This document shows, in pieces, positions 34,795-43,357 of a stretch of DNA of 64,000 bases (positions within the stretch are counted from its first letter, which is position 1; each line of letters begins with the position of its first letter). This stretch comes from Xanthomonas cissicola. Its GTDB lineage: Bacteria > Pseudomonadota > Gammaproteobacteria > Xanthomonadales > Xanthomonadaceae. The position numbers and the translations under genes are program-made. The stretch lies in the NCBI RefSeq assembly GCF_008801575.1, contig NZ_VZPL01000014.1, positions 30,331-94,330 on the forward strand, written 5' to 3'. A model generated the notes under the pieces. It saw nothing but the letters and a program-made list of their open reading frames with translations. It ran no database searches and was not told the DNA's origin.

Positions 34795-36285
34795 ATGGTA
34801 AAGATCCAGGTCAGTCATTCGTATTTCCTGCGTTACGACCCCAAGCAATGGGAGCGCGGCAAGCCCTATCCACCGTTGGCGACGCTGCAGGTCGCAGCGC
34901 TGCTGCGCGAACGTGGGCATGCAGTGAGCCTGTTCGATGCGATGCTGGCCGACGATGTGGAGGACTACACCGCTGCACTGTGCGCTGCGCAGCCGGCTCT
35001 GGTGGTGTTCTACGAAGACAACTTCAACTTCCTCACCAAGATGTGCCTGAGCCGGATGCGCGAGGCCGCCTGCCGCATGATCGGGCAGGCCCGCGCCGCC
35101 GGCTGCCGCGTGCTGGTGGCCGGCTCGGATGCCTCCGACAATCCGGATGCATTCCTGGCCGCAGGCGCGCATGCGGTGTTGATCGGCGAAGGCATCGCCC
35201 CGTTGATCTCTTTGCTCGAGCGCATCGAAGCGAAGCCGGACGTCACCACCGAACACTGGCTGTCAGGGGTTGCGCAAATCGCCACCAGCCAGCCTGCGGC
35301 GATACGCGTACATCCCGGCGCGCAACCACCGGACGCACGCCTGAGCGGCCTGCCGGCATGGGACCTGGTCGACATGCCGCGCTACCGGCGCTTCTGGCAA
35401 CAACGGCATGGCCATTTCAGCTTGAACATGGCCGCCTCGCGCGGTTGCCCGTTCCGTTGCAACTGGTGCGCCAAGCCGATCTGGGGCAATCACTACAAGC
35501 GTCGTGGCGCCGAAGAGGTGGCCGCAGAAATGATTCACCTCAAACGCAGGTATCGGCCCGACCATATCTGGATGGCCGACGACATCTTCGGCTTTCATAT
35601 CGATTGGGTGGAGACCTTTGCGCAGCAATTGCGCGATGCCGACGGCGCGGTTCCATTCAGCATCCAGACCCGCGCCGACCTTGCCAGCGAACGCATGGCC
35701 GCAGCGCTGGCGCGCGCCGGTTGCGTGGAGGCCTGGATCGGTGCGGAAAGCGGCAGCCAGCGCATTCTCGACAAGATGACCAAGGGCACCCAGGTCGGCG
35801 AGGTCATCGCCGCGCGTGAGCGCCTGGGAACGCAGGGCATTCGCGTGGGCTTCTTCATCCAGCTGGGCTATCTGGGCGAGGAACTCGAGGACATCCTGGC
35901 CACGCGCGCACTGGTGACGCAGGCCAATCCGGACATCATCGGTGTCAGTGTGTCGTATCCACTGCCCGGCACCAAGTTCTACGAAGAAGTGAAGACTCAG
36001 CTGGGCAGCAAGACGCATTGGCAGGATAGCGACGACCTGGCGATGATGTTCCGTGGCGCGTACGACTCCGGGTTCTATCGCGCCGTCCGCGATCTGCTGC
36101 ACACGCAGGTCGATCTGCAACAGGCGCGTGCTGCGATGACAGCCGATGCGTTCGCGCAGGCATCGGACCAACTGGAAGCACGCTGGTCTGCCTTGATCGC
36201 CAGTGAAACCCAGCACCGCAGCGAGCCGATGCCCCCCAGTGCTGCGCGTCAGCCACGGCAACTGAGCGCCGTCCTGGTGGGCTAG
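34795..36285 (+). CDS. B12-binding-domain radical SAM enzyme
   Basis: A 496-aa protein. Residues 1-170 look like a cobalamin-binding Rossmann domain (KPYPPLATLQVAALLRERGH, then VLVAGSDAS and HAVLIGEG). The radical SAM cluster motif follows at Cys218-x3-Cys222-x2-Cys225 (RGCPFRCNWCAKP). A barrel continues with IWMADDIFGFHIDW and AWIGAESGSQRILDKMTKGT. This class includes methyltransferases and ring-forming enzymes; the substrate is unknown. No DxHxxG motif is obvious, so cobalamin binding is uncertain. ATG 34795 was chosen; GTG 34789 is possible. Confidence 0.85.
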   Translation: MVKIQVSHSYFLRYDPKQWERGKPYPPLATLQVAALLRERGHAVSLFDAMLADDVEDYTAALCAAQPALVVFYEDNFNFLTKMCLSRMREAACRMIGQARAAGCRVLVAGSDASDNPDAFLAAGAHAVLIGEGIAPLISLLERIEAKPDVTTEHWLSGVAQIATSQPAAIRVHPGAQPPDARLSGLPAWDLVDMPRYRRFWQQRHGHFSLNMAASRGCPFRCNWCAKPIWGNHYKRRGAEEVAAEMIHLKRRYRPDHIWMADDIFGFHIDWVETFAQQLRDADGAVPFSIQTRADLASERMAAALARAGCVEAWIGAESGSQRILDKMTKGTQVGEVIAARERLGTQGIRVGFFIQLGYLGEELEDILATRALVTQANPDIIGVSVSYPLPGTKFYEEVKTQLGSKTHWQDSDDLAMMFRGAYDSGFYRAVRDLLHTQVDLQQARAAMTADAFAQASDQLEARWSALIASETQHRSEPMPPSAARQPRQLSAVLVG

Positions 36286-36340
36286 CGCTCGCTCGTTCCC
36301 ACACCGTCCCTTCGACACCTTGCCTGACCGGACCACGCGC

Positions 36341-37567
36341 ATGCAGCCTTCCCTTCGCACCATCAAGCACCGCCTGCAGACGGCGACCGAACGGCTGGCT
36401 CTGGAGCTGGCCCAGCCGGGCGATGCATTGCCGCAGTGGGACCGGCTGCAGTGGCAGCTGGCGGCAGCGGCGGCGGCCGCGCACGGCGTTTCGCCATTGT
36501 TGCAGCGCCGCTCGTTGTGGAAGAACGCCGAATGGAATGCCTTCCTGAGCGAACAGCGCAACCATGTCGAAGACCGCCATCGGCGTATCGCGCTGCTGCT
36601 GACACGCATCGATGCCGCTGCGCGCAGTGCCGGCGTCGCGCTGGTGGGATTGAAAGGGACCGCATTGCATCGGCTGGGGGTGTATCTGCCTGGCGACCGA
36701 CCAATGGCCGATATCGATTTGCTGGTGGAACCCGACGACGCACCTGCAGCGGCGGCGCTGTTGTGCGAACTGGGCTATGTCGCGTCCTTCGAGCAGTGGA
36801 AGCATCAGGTATTCAAGCCGCAGCAGGGCGAGGCAGTGGCCGGGCTGGGCGAACACCGCGATGCGCCGATCAATATCGAGCTACACACGCGCATCCAGGA
36901 ACGTCTGCCAGTGAGCAGCGTGGAGATCACTGCACGAATCCGGCCAGAGCGCCCGCAACCGGGCTTGAACCCTTATCCATCGATCGGCGCGTTGATGTGT
37001 CATTTGCTGCTGCATGCGGCCGGCGGCATCTGCCACCGCACCATTCGCCTGATGCATCTGCATGATCTTGCCTTGCTGGCAACGCGCATGGGCCCGCGCG
37101 ATTGGGAGCAATTGTGGGAAGACAGCGCCATGCCCCCATGGTGGGCGTTGCCGCCACTGCTGTTGCTGCAGCGCTATTACCGCGCACTGGTGCCGCCTGC
37201 CGTGATGGCGCGCCTGCAGGCTGACTGTCCTGCGCTGCTGCGCATGCGTGCAGCCCGGCAAACGCTCACCGCCGCATCGTGCTCGAACCTGTGGCTGTCG
37301 GCGCTGCCTGGCATCGAATGGTCGCGCTCGTTGGGCGAAGCGCGGCGGTATCTGCACAGCCGTGTGGTGCCTTCGGCAGAAAGCCGCAAGGAGCGCGCGG
37401 ACATGCTGCAGACACAGTTATGGCTGCAGGATCAGCCGTGGGTGCGCCACACCCAGGCGCGCCGCCTGGTGACGCGCCTGACCAGACCGGTGCCGCGCAC
37501 GGACATGTTGTACGTGGTGCGTGCGGCACTGGACGGCTATCTGCAGCCGGCGCGAGCCAGCACGTGA
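36341..37567 (+). CDS. Putative nucleotidyltransferase-fold protein (NTP_transf_5 type)
   Basis: A 408-aa protein with the pattern of PF14907-type putative nucleotidyltransferases. It has VALVGLKGTALHRLGVYLPG, then the acidic motif PMADIDLLVEPDD, then LELHT-like INIELHTRI. The D-x-D pair could bind metal. Such proteins accompany HprK-like kinases in some lasso-peptide and related clusters, and their reaction is not firmly established. ATG 36341 is preferred; a TTG at 36320 is in frame. It follows the radical SAM gene by 55 bases on the same strand and is convergent with the glycan locus. Confidence 0.75.
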   Translation: MQPSLRTIKHRLQTATERLALELAQPGDALPQWDRLQWQLAAAAAAAHGVSPLLQRRSLWKNAEWNAFLSEQRNHVEDRHRRIALLLTRIDAAARSAGVALVGLKGTALHRLGVYLPGDRPMADIDLLVEPDDAPAAAALLCELGYVASFEQWKHQVFKPQQGEAVAGLGEHRDAPINIELHTRIQERLPVSSVEITARIRPERPQPGLNPYPSIGALMCHLLLHAAGGICHRTIRLMHLHDLALLATRMGPRDWEQLWEDSAMPPWWALPPLLLLQRYYRALVPPAVMARLQADCPALLRMRAARQTLTAASCSNLWLSALPGIEWSRSLGEARRYLHSRVVPSAESRKERADMLQTQLWLQDQPWVRHTQARRLVTRLTRPVPRTDMLYVVRAALDGYLQPARAST

Positions 37568-37647
37568 GGGTTCCGCAGGCGCCACCGGCAGCCTTCAAAC
37601 GGTGAGTGCAAGGGCGCTGCGAACAACTCGCTGCGTTGCCACGCGCG

Positions 37648-38769
37648 TCAGCGCACTCGGCGCATTGGTCGCTGATCGCACAACTGGCGATACGACTGCT
37701 CGAACAGGCGCGTGGTCAGTGCAGCATCTTCGCGGACGGCGCGGCACTGCGCCGCCCAGGCAAGACGCAAGCGCAGTTCGTCGTCGCCGAGGACCTGGCG
37801 GATGGCCTCTGCCATTCCGGCCCAGTCGCCCGGCGGCACCGCCAATGCGCAGACGGGGGCCCACTCGACCAGATGCCCGACCGCAGTTCCCACCGTAGGA
37901 ACCCCTGCAACGGCAGCTTCCAGCAGCACGAGCGGCCCGGCTTCGTGCAGCGAGGACAGCACCAGCAGATCGGCCGACAGCATGATCGGCCGCAACTCGC
38001 GCTGGGTCTTGAAGCCGAGAAAACGTACCTGTCGCTGCAAGCCGAGCTGCTGCACCAGGCGCTGCATGGCACCGCCCAGTGTGTCGACGCCCACCATGTC
38101 CAGGGTGAAGGCAACGCCGGCGCGCTTGAGTGCGCCCATTGCCTGCAACAAGGTGGTCTGATCCTTGACCGGATTAAGGCTTGCCACATGCAGCAGGCGC
38201 GCGGTCGGCCCGGTGCGGGCGCGCGGCGCTGCAGGCGGCCAGGCGCGCAGATCCACGCCTAGCGGCACGCGTTGCGCAGCGATGCCCAGCGCCTGCAGCG
38301 AATCGATAATGGGCGCGCTGGCAGCCGTTACCTGATCGGCAAGCCGCAGGATCACCGCCTCGCGCAAACGCCCGCGCCATTTGCGGCGGCCGCCATAATC
38401 GATGCGATGCAAGGCGACCAGCTCGCCGCCGGCGATATGCACCATGCTGGGACGGCGCAACAGCGTGGCGGCGATCACCGCGATCAAACTGCAATAGCCG
38501 GAAAAAATCGCCTGAATCACAGCGAACGGTGCGCGTCTGTGCTCATCGCAGATGGCGGCGATGGCGCGCAGCCGCGTGCGACGCGCGCCGATGTTATGCA
38601 CCGTGGCACCGCGCAGGCGCCAGATGCCTGGTTGCGGCTCTTGATGCAGCACGAACACGTGCACGTCATGGTTGCGTGCCAGCCACTCGATCAAGGTCAG
38701 GAATACCGGAATCACCCGCACTTCCCCGCTACGATCCACACCACCCGGCACCACCAATGCCAGCTTCAT
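37648..38769 (-). CDS. GT4-family glycosyltransferase
   Basis: A 373-aa GT-B-fold enzyme starting MKLALVVPGGVDRSGEVR. It has the acceptor-side N-terminal domain, the linker HVASLNPVKDQTTLLQA and the nucleotide-sugar motif HEAGPLVLLEAAVAGVPTVG. The latter contains the E-x7-E pair of GT4 retaining transferases. Donor and acceptor are unknown. It is the last gene of the surface-glycan locus. Its start overlaps the stop of the preceding GT4 gene by four bases. Confidence 0.88.
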   Translation of the reverse strand: MKLALVVPGGVDRSGEVRVIPVFLTLIEWLARNHDVHVFVLHQEPQPGIWRLRGATVHNIGARRTRLRAIAAICDEHRRAPFAVIQAIFSGYCSLIAVIAATLLRRPSMVHIAGGELVALHRIDYGGRRKWRGRLREAVILRLADQVTAASAPIIDSLQALGIAAQRVPLGVDLRAWPPAAPRARTGPTARLLHVASLNPVKDQTTLLQAMGALKRAGVAFTLDMVGVDTLGGAMQRLVQQLGLQRQVRFLGFKTQRELRPIMLSADLLVLSSLHEAGPLVLLEAAVAGVPTVGTAVGHLVEWAPVCALAVPPGDWAGMAEAIRQVLGDDELRLRLAWAAQCRAVREDAALTTRLFEQSYRQLCDQRPMRRVR

Positions 38770-39896
38770 GCGGTGCGCTCCGGCGGGGTCGTGCGTAGTT
38801 GCGTATACGCCTGCGCCCAGCGCCGGCCCACTGCGGCAAACGACAGGCGCGCCTCGAAATGGGCACGCACCTGTGCACGCGAGGGACGTTGCCGGCTGAC
38901 GCGCAACAACAGTTCCGACAGTGCCGATGCATCGCCAATCGGCCATAACTCGCCCACTGCGCCGTCATCGCTGAGCGCACGAAACGACGGAATGGCCGTC
39001 AGCAGCGGCAGGCACCCGCAGGCATAGGCTTCCAGTGCGGCATAACCGCAACTTTCTGCATGGCTGGCAGAAACGAAGACGTCCGCCGCACGCAGCAGCT
39101 CCTGCACGTGTGCGTGCCCGACCTTGCCGAGCAAGTGCACGCATCTGGCCAGCTGCGGGTCGGCGCGCAGGCGCTGCTGCACCTGCGCCAGCAGTGGCGC
39201 CTGGTCGAACACGCACCATAACCGCAGACCGGGCAACAGACGCGCAGCGGTGGCCACCGCATCGAGTACACAGAGCGGGTCCTTGGCTGGACTGAAATGG
39301 CCGATCCACACCACACAGGGGTCGCCGTGCACGCGGGTCTGCTCGCGCGCCTGCAATCGGTCGCCAAGGGTAAAGCGGCTGCTGGATTCGGGGATGGCAA
39401 ACAGCTGCGTGCTGCGGCGAAACAGGCGCGCGCACACGAACGGCTGCGCCAGTTCCAGCGAGGTGAACGCGATGCCGGCTGCCGCAGCGTAGCGTGCGCG
39501 CCACAGGCTTCTGGCCCACCAGCGTGGCGGCCGGTTGGCATGATCCTGCAGCAGGATCGGCAGCTGCGGCAGCAGGCGCGCCAGACGCCGCGCATCGCCA
39601 GCGAATTCCAGACCATGCACATGCAGCACATCGGCATCGATCTCGTGCAGCAAGACGGCAAGCGTCCGGGCGCGGACTGCGCTGCCACGCTGGTGCAGAT
39701 CGGCGAAGCGATAGTCCACACCCTGGCGGCGCAGTCGGGTATTCAAGGCGGAGGCCTGGATCACCGATACCTGCACGCCAGCACTGGCGACAGCTTCGGC
39801 GATATCTGCCAACGTTGGCCAATGCGCGAATACCTGCTCCACGTTCAGGCCATCGGGCGTGGGAACCAGATTCAGGTGTGCGACGTGCAGGTTCAT
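38766..39896 (-). CDS. GT4-family glycosyltransferase
   Basis: A 376-aa GT-B-fold enzyme starting MNLHVAHLNLVPTPDGLNVEQ. The middle has VVWIGHFSPAKDPLCVLDAVA, and the C-terminal donor motif is SHAESCGYAALEAYACGCLPLL with the GT4 E-x7-E. ATG 39896 overlaps the stop of a 43-codon ORF by four bases; the longer frame to 40220 is antisense-like shadow of the methyltransferase. It probably adds a sugar to the lipid-linked repeat unit. Confidence 0.87.
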   Translation of the reverse strand: MNLHVAHLNLVPTPDGLNVEQVFAHWPTLADIAEAVASAGVQVSVIQASALNTRLRRQGVDYRFADLHQRGSAVRARTLAVLLHEIDADVLHVHGLEFAGDARRLARLLPQLPILLQDHANRPPRWWARSLWRARYAAAAGIAFTSLELAQPFVCARLFRRSTQLFAIPESSSRFTLGDRLQAREQTRVHGDPCVVWIGHFSPAKDPLCVLDAVATAARLLPGLRLWCVFDQAPLLAQVQQRLRADPQLARCVHLLGKVGHAHVQELLRAADVFVSASHAESCGYAALEAYACGCLPLLTAIPSFRALSDDGAVGELWPIGDASALSELLLRVSRQRPSRAQVRAHFEARLSFAAVGRRWAQAYTQLRTTPPERTA

Positions 39897-40024
39897 AGGG
39901 CCGGCAGCCCCTGGATGGCGATCGACGCAACGTCGTTGCCGTGTGCCGCTGCGACCGCAGCGTGCCACTGATCGGCAGCGCCCAACGCACAGACAGCCAC
40001 TGCGGTGTGCAAGATCTTGCTCAC
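39893..40024 (-). CDS. 43-codon ORF coupled between methyltransferase and glycosyltransferase
   Basis: A GTG-initiated frame whose first four bases overlap the methyltransferase stop (GTGA) and whose last four overlap the glycosyltransferase start (ATGA). The peptide runs MSKILHTAVAVCALGAADQW, continues HAAVAAAHGNDVASIAIQG and ends LPAL. It is Ala-rich with one Cys and no clear signal peptide cleavage site. The double overlap matches the spacing of its neighbours, which argues for translation. It could instead be a decayed gene remnant that only preserves coupling. No family is recognised. Confidence 0.45.
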   Translation of the reverse strand: MSKILHTAVAVCALGAADQWHAAVAAAHGNDVASIAIQGLPAL

Positions 40025-40719
40025 GCGATCCGTCGCAGCCGTAGCACCAGCGCGACCGGCACCTGCAACGCCATCTGGTCGAAACGCGCCCCGGCCGGGA
40101 TATCCGCAGGGTCCAGCATCGGCTCGGACACGGCTTGGATCGCGAACCCGAGTGCGGTGCATGCCGAATGCCAGTGGCTATAGAGATGCTGGGTGTGGCG
40201 GACCGCGTAGTGCTGCCCATCGGCCTTGAAGTCGCGCCGCCAGCCCAATGCGTGGCCGATCGGGTGGACGTCGCTGCACAGCACGATGCCGCCGACGCGG
40301 GTGACGCGATGCAGTTCTTCCAGCGCCGGCCACAGCTGTTGCAGGTGCCCCAGCACCAGACCGCACACGCTCAGGTCGGCCACCGTATCGGCCAACGGCA
40401 ACTGATCCAGGCTGCCTTGTTGCAAAACGATGCGTGCGGCCGGCCAGTCCTGTGCGAGCTCGGCACCGGCACGGTGCAGCATCTGCGGCGACAGGTCGAC
40501 ACCGGTCACTTGCCGGGCGCCACGGCGCAGTGCGTGCAGCATGTAGCGGCCGCTGCCGCAGCCGGCGTCCAGCACGTGTTGGCCCTGCAGGCTGGACGGC
40601 ATCAATGCGAGCATGGCGCGCTCTTCGGCCAGCATCACCGGGTTGTGCGCATGCGGTGGATACGCCTGCGCCCACAGTGCGTACGCAGCAGCGGGCTCGA
40701 GCACCGGCACTGCGCTCAC
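40021..40719 (-). CDS. SAM-dependent class I methyltransferase
   Basis: A 232-aa methyltransferase with motif I VLDAGCGSGRYMLHALRRGA, the acidic post-I residue in VTGVDLSPQML, and a later LVLGHLQQLWPALEELHRV typical of UbiE/BioC-like enzymes. The substrate is unknown; sugar or aglycone methylation fits the context. The GTG start at 40719 overlaps TGA at 40716-40718. That stop belongs to the frame from which the amidohydrolase was cut off by the inserted element, so coupling was lost when the element arrived. Confidence 0.85.
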   Translation of the reverse strand: MSAVPVLEPAAAYALWAQAYPPHAHNPVMLAEERAMLALMPSSLQGQHVLDAGCGSGRYMLHALRRGARQVTGVDLSPQMLHRAGAELAQDWPAARIVLQQGSLDQLPLADTVADLSVCGLVLGHLQQLWPALEELHRVTRVGGIVLCSDVHPIGHALGWRRDFKADGQHYAVRHTQHLYSHWHSACTALGFAIQAVSEPMLDPADIPAGARFDQMALQVPVALVLRLRRIA

Positions 40720-40797
40720 GAAAGCGCTCGGTTGGCAGCCAGCGCATGGGTCACCTGCGCGGTGGCCTGCGCCGGCTGCTCCCGCGCCAAACGCTTA

Positions 40798-41063
40798 GAG
40801 CGTGTTATGCACGTTGAGATGAGATGCGTTGGGCGCCGGCGGTACGGAGCGGGTGCTGCGTGGCGCCGGCGTGGCTGGCGCCAAGGCAAGCCGCGCGGCG
40901 CCCGATCCGTGCCGCTGACGGCCAACCCTCCGGGAAGTGCCCTGTGGCGCGCCGAGACCGTGTTGCGCGCCTTGCCGGGGCGGCCAGCCTGGGCCGCAGC
41001 GCACGCCTTGTCTCGACGCGCCACAGGACGCTTCGCACTCACCTCAACGTACATAACACGCTC
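40798..41063. mobile_element. 266-bp MITE-like element with terminal inverted repeats
   Basis: The ends GAGCGTGTTATGCACGTTGAG and the complement of 41043-41063 match at 19 of 21 positions. The element is flanked by TA on both sides (40796-40797 and 41064-41065), consistent with a TA target duplication. Inside, 40941-40958 and 41010-41027 form another inverted repeat (17 of 18). No transposase is encoded. It interrupts the 3' end of the amidohydrolase gene. The first ten bases resemble the end of the insertion sequence at 63771 (GNGCNTGTTA). Confidence 0.88.
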
Positions 41064-42219
41064 TAAGACCGTGTTCGAGCGCCAGCACCGCCGGATCGGC
41101 CAGCGTGGCATCGAGCAATTTGGGCCGTCCGTCCAGCAACACCGGCACGGTCCGGATGCCGGCCGCGTCGAACCACGACGCAAAATCCAGATCGGCGATG
41201 CGCGGCCTGCCATCGCGAATCACCGCACGCAAGTCGCTGCGCTTGCAACCGACGATGCTGCTGGCAGGCTCGCCACCGCGGTCGCGCACGATCAACACAT
41301 CTGCAGTGGCTCCAGGCGCAATACGCCCACGCGTTGCCATACGCAGGATACGCGCGCAGTCACCGGTGACCATGCCAAGCAGTTGGTCCGGTGCCAGCCC
41401 GCTCTGGCTGGCGATCTGCAGTTCTTCCAGCAGGTCGCGCGCACCGCTGATGCGCGAATCGTTGCCCAGCGCCAGTCGGCCGGCCATGCACAAACGCCAT
41501 GGATCGAGCGTGCGACCGAGCAGCGCCTGATTGCTGGAAGGACACCACACCACGGCTGCGCCACGCGCGATCACCCGCTCGATATCGTGCTCACCCATGC
41601 CTACGCCGTGGATCAACACCGTGTTGGCGGCCAGGCAGCCGAGCCGGTCGAGTTCGTCGAGCTCGGCACGCGCCACCGCATCGGTGCCTTCGGCCAGATG
41701 GATCATCCAGGGATGCGCTGCCGGGGTTGCGGCAAAGCTGCCTTGTACGGGCGGGCCATAGCCTGCCCACCCCAATGCGTAGCTCCAGCCGAAGTCGCGC
41801 AGCAGGCTCACCGGGAAATTCGCCTCGTCCAGCGTGGCATGCCATGGGTCGTGCTGGGCCACGCAGGTGACGCCGGCCAACAGGTTCTTCAAACCGCCAT
41901 GGCGCAGCCGTACCGCCTTGGGCACGCGTAGTGCGGCGGCCACGTCCGGGTGCTGAAAATGCGGCTGAAATGACTCGATCCACGCATAGCTGTTGGCGAA
42001 CGGCGTGGCCTGCGGCAGCGGTGGCACGCAGTTGACCTGCAGATGTTCGTGCGCATTGATCAGGCCCGGCGCCAGTACATGCCCTTGCAGATCCAGGCGC
42101 ACGGTGCCGGTGCCGAGCGTGCCGCCGAAGCGCCCCGCGCGGATCGTCACTGCGGCACGCGACGGACCCGCCGGGGTGATCGCGCGTGCGCCTTGCAGGC
42201 AGACATCGGCCATGGCCAT
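41044..42219 (-). CDS. Amidohydrolase-superfamily metal-dependent hydrolase, 3' end replaced by a MITE
   Basis: A 391-aa protein of the TrzA/cytosine-deaminase-like branch. Metal ligands are in GLINAHEHLQVN (H-x-H), HLAEGTDAVARAELDELDRLG and VLIHGVGM, with Asp in ALGNDSRISGARDL. Substrates in this branch are deaminated or dechlorinated heterocycles or imidates; which one is unknown. The last six residues (RACYVR) are encoded by the inserted element. Removing it gives ALEHGLKRLAREQ and 20 more residues, ending at 40716. ATG 42219 has a GGAG ribosome binding site; GTG 42231 is possible. The catalytic core is intact. Confidence 0.85.
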   Translation of the reverse strand: MAMADVCLQGARAITPAGPSRAAVTIRAGRFGGTLGTGTVRLDLQGHVLAPGLINAHEHLQVNCVPPLPQATPFANSYAWIESFQPHFQHPDVAAALRVPKAVRLRHGGLKNLLAGVTCVAQHDPWHATLDEANFPVSLLRDFGWSYALGWAGYGPPVQGSFAATPAAHPWMIHLAEGTDAVARAELDELDRLGCLAANTVLIHGVGMGEHDIERVIARGAAVVWCPSSNQALLGRTLDPWRLCMAGRLALGNDSRISGARDLLEELQIASQSGLAPDQLLGMVTGDCARILRMATRGRIAPGATADVLIVRDRGGEPASSIVGCKRSDLRAVIRDGRPRIADLDFASWFDAAGIRTVPVLLDGRPKLLDATLADPAVLALEHGLRACYVR

Positions 42220-42231
42220 CGACCGCTCCAC

Positions 42232-43074
42232 TCAGCGCTTGCGCATCACGATCAAAAAGTGATCGCCCATGTCGCGCAGCAGCGGCAGTCCGCCCCACCG
42301 GTCGTCGCAGCGCCCCAGGCGCTCGGACAGGCGTGGATTGCGTTCGCAAAACTCCACCAGATACGGCGGCGGCAGGAACAGGCTCAAGGCGCGGTAGCTG
42401 TCCAGCACGAAATGCGCTTCGAATGCGCGGTAGAACCCGCGCGGCAGGTGGTACCAGGTCCAGATGGTGTGGCCGTTCATGCCCACCGCAATTGCCCCTT
42501 TGGCGGCACGCACCGCCGCGCGCCTGAAGCGCCCGCGCAAGGCGTAATGGCCGATTTCCCACGGACAGATCCGCCCGATCACCGAAAACACCAGGCAGCC
42601 GTCCGGGCGCAGCAAGCGCGCGCATTGCGCGGCGACGGCCGGCAGATCCGGCGCGCAATTGAGCGGGCCGAAGTTGGAGTACATGCCATCGAAGCTGCCT
42701 TCCAGCCGATCGAGTTGCTGGATGCCGACATGCGCGGTGGTGAGGCGTTCTTGCAGACCGTGCGTGGCCGCGCGGTGGCGAGTACGCTCGACCATTGCCG
42801 GCGACCAGTCGGTCGCCAGCACGGAATATCCGCGGCGCGCGAATTCGCCAGCATCCAGGCCGGTACCGCAGCCCAGATCGACCAGCCGCGACCCTATCGG
42901 CAACTCGCTCGCCACCGTGTCCCACAGCGTGGTGCGCATGCGCTGGATCAGCGCGTTGTTGCCGCGGGGACCATCGTAGTCGGGAGCAACGCTGTCGAAC
43001 GCACGTTGCGTTTCCAGCAGCTGCTCCGGCGCGACCGTGCCGCCCCGCGCCGCATGCTCACTGATTGACGACAT
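42232..43074 (-). CDS. SAM-dependent class I methyltransferase
   Basis: A 280-aa methyltransferase starting MSSISEHAARGGTVAPEQLL. Motif I is LVDLGCGTGLDAGEFARRGY, the post-I motif is VLATDWSPAMVERTR, and a C-terminal part has TIWTWYHLPRGFYRAF. The architecture resembles ubiquinone-type and sugar methyltransferases, and the substrate is not evident. It ends one to twelve bases before the amidohydrolase start. Upstream is a 283-base gap (43075-43357) before wzz, in which I see no gene or clear promoter. Confidence 0.85.
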   Translation of the reverse strand: MSSISEHAARGGTVAPEQLLETQRAFDSVAPDYDGPRGNNALIQRMRTTLWDTVASELPIGSRLVDLGCGTGLDAGEFARRGYSVLATDWSPAMVERTRHRAATHGLQERLTTAHVGIQQLDRLEGSFDGMYSNFGPLNCAPDLPAVAAQCARLLRPDGCLVFSVIGRICPWEIGHYALRGRFRRAAVRAAKGAIAVGMNGHTIWTWYHLPRGFYRAFEAHFVLDSYRALSLFLPPPYLVEFCERNPRLSERLGRCDDRWGGLPLLRDMGDHFLIVMRKR

Positions 43075-43357
43075 GCACAGCCTTCCAGACCCGTCCTGTT
43101 GTTTTCACCACGCTCTCCGGTCGCAACGCCACCAGTGCGGCATCGCTTGATAGACCCGTGAGTGCGCGGTGTTGCCGGTTTGGTTGCAGCGTGGCGACTG
43201 CTGGCCGAGCTGGCTCAGGCGATCACACCCAACAGGCATGCATTCGCTCAACGCGCCGCATGCGATGTACGGCCCGGCGTTCGCTCTCGTATCGCCTGGG
43301 GCCTGCTGCTTGCGCAAACTCAATCCCCCCTGCATGCGCCGTTGCCCACGGCAACCG

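Noticed and set aside
31727..37567. Lasso-peptide biosynthesis cluster
   Set aside because: HprK-like kinase, nucleotidyltransferase and ABC exporter fit some lasso clusters, but no cyclase, transglutaminase-like protease, PqqD-like protein or precursor was found.
40716..41213. 165-codon frame ending at the methyltransferase start as a separate gene
   Set aside because: Its 3' part is the original tail of the amidohydrolase and its middle is the inserted element; it is not an independent gene.
43075..43357. Possible lost gene between the methyltransferase and wzz
   Set aside because: No frame or motif in these 283 bases resembles a gene on either strand.
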